From positions 115,665,127-115,729,126 of the forward strand of contig OZ020594.1 in NCBI GenBank assembly GCA_963971535.1: a stretch of 64,000 bases of DNA, given 5' to 3'. The stretch comes from Notolepis coatsorum. Its lineage: Eukaryota > Chordata > Actinopteri > Aulopiformes > Paralepididae. The position numbers and the translations under genes are program-made. Positions 63,695 to 64,000 of this stretch are shown here, piece by piece (position 1 is the stretch's first letter; each line of letters starts with the position of its first letter). The notes below the pieces were generated by a model, which saw nothing but the letters and a program-made list of their open reading frames with translations, made no database searches and was not told where the DNA came from.

Positions 63695-64000
63695 TAGGGA
63701 TGCACAGATCATATACCCAAAATATCGCTATCAGGGTGATACTAGCTACATTCGATTGATCTGTATCGACTACAGTTGGTCAGATCTATTACCAAGTTGT
63801 CATAAAGCTTCCTCCTCCAGTAACATCAGAGGAGAAGGAAAAGGTTCACAGCTTTCCTCCAGAATGGATCTGATTCCACCTGATGAGATATTGGCCAAAG
63901 GTTTGACATTTCTATTACATAAGGCTATAAAGTAAGACATGTAGGCCCTACATGAGAATCTCATCTTTTACAGTCTATGCTAGCTCGCCAGCAGTCTGAG
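63695..64000. mobile_element. hAT-like terminal repeat, incomplete
   Basis: TAGGGATGCACAGATCATAT at 63695 and ATCGCTATCAGGGTGATACT after it follow the pattern of hAT MITE ends that start TAGGGATGCAC and continue with palindromic GATA-type blocks. The other end is not found before the window ends, so the extent is uncertain. Confidence 0.5.

Overview
This looks like a piece of a teleost fish nuclear genome, and nearly all of it is transposon-derived. The signs are BEL/Pao and chromodomain Ty3/gypsy LTR retrotransposons, fish-type non-LTR reverse transcriptases, many hAT and piggyBac-like ends, a tRNA-derived SINE, an hsp30-type small heat-shock fragment and C2H2 zinc-finger gene debris. I see no intact single-copy host gene. 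The only plausible host exon is the N-terminal part of a zinc-finger protein at 62.5-63.6 kb. All identities come from reading motifs by eye; no database search was possible.

Layout. 0-2.2 kb: an hAT terminus, then an hAT-type MITE (246-1929, 8-bp target duplication) that carries a piggyBac-like insert (859-1804). 2.2-11.3 kb: an almost complete BEL/Pao element on the minus strand (2215-11326) with near-identical 1.4-kb LTRs and a Gag-protease-RT-RNaseH-integrase reading frame broken by two frameshifts. 11.4-13.9 kb: a second piggyBac-like element, a zinc-finger pseudogene and its downstream sequence. 13.9-19.7 kb: a large inverted-repeat element containing a 5S rRNA pseudogene. 20.2-26.7 kb: a non-autonomous BEL-like LTR element (TSD AACAT) with Gag and protease-like coding but tandem repeats where pol should be. 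28.2-30.0 kb: a TIR element. 30.6-32.4 kb: a LINE RT fragment split by an hAT element (TSD GTCTAGGA). 33.3-35.4 kb: a non-coding hAT element (TSD TGTACAGT).

35.6-44.9 kb is a three-level nest. A degraded chromodomain gypsy element (TSD ATAAA) has a LINE in its 3' LTR, and that LINE holds a 4.06-kb non-autonomous LTR element (TSD ATGTT) with a Gag-like gene and a 21-bp coding minisatellite. 44.9-45.9 kb: minisatellites. 46.0-47.9 kb: a SINE and a LINE with an open RT frame. 49-52.7 kb: a bank of GC-rich tandem repeats in and after a probable LTR. 52.8-54.7 kb: an hAT transposase fragment and an hsp30 fragment. 54.8-61.0 kb: a second BEL/Pao element (TSD GTAAG), internally deleted but with near-identical LTRs. 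62.1-64 kb: a third piggyBac-like end, a LINE endonuclease fragment, the zinc-finger N-terminal exon and another hAT end.

How the parts relate. Several young-looking LTR elements here cannot encode their own polymerase (20.2, 40.2 and 54.8 kb), so they were presumably mobilised in trans. The BEL/Pao element at 2.2 kb is the only one here with a nearly complete set of pol domains, and it too is frameshifted. Three piggyBac-like ends share an unusual pair of short palindromes spaced exactly 43 bp apart, which is the best candidate here for a conserved transposase-binding architecture.
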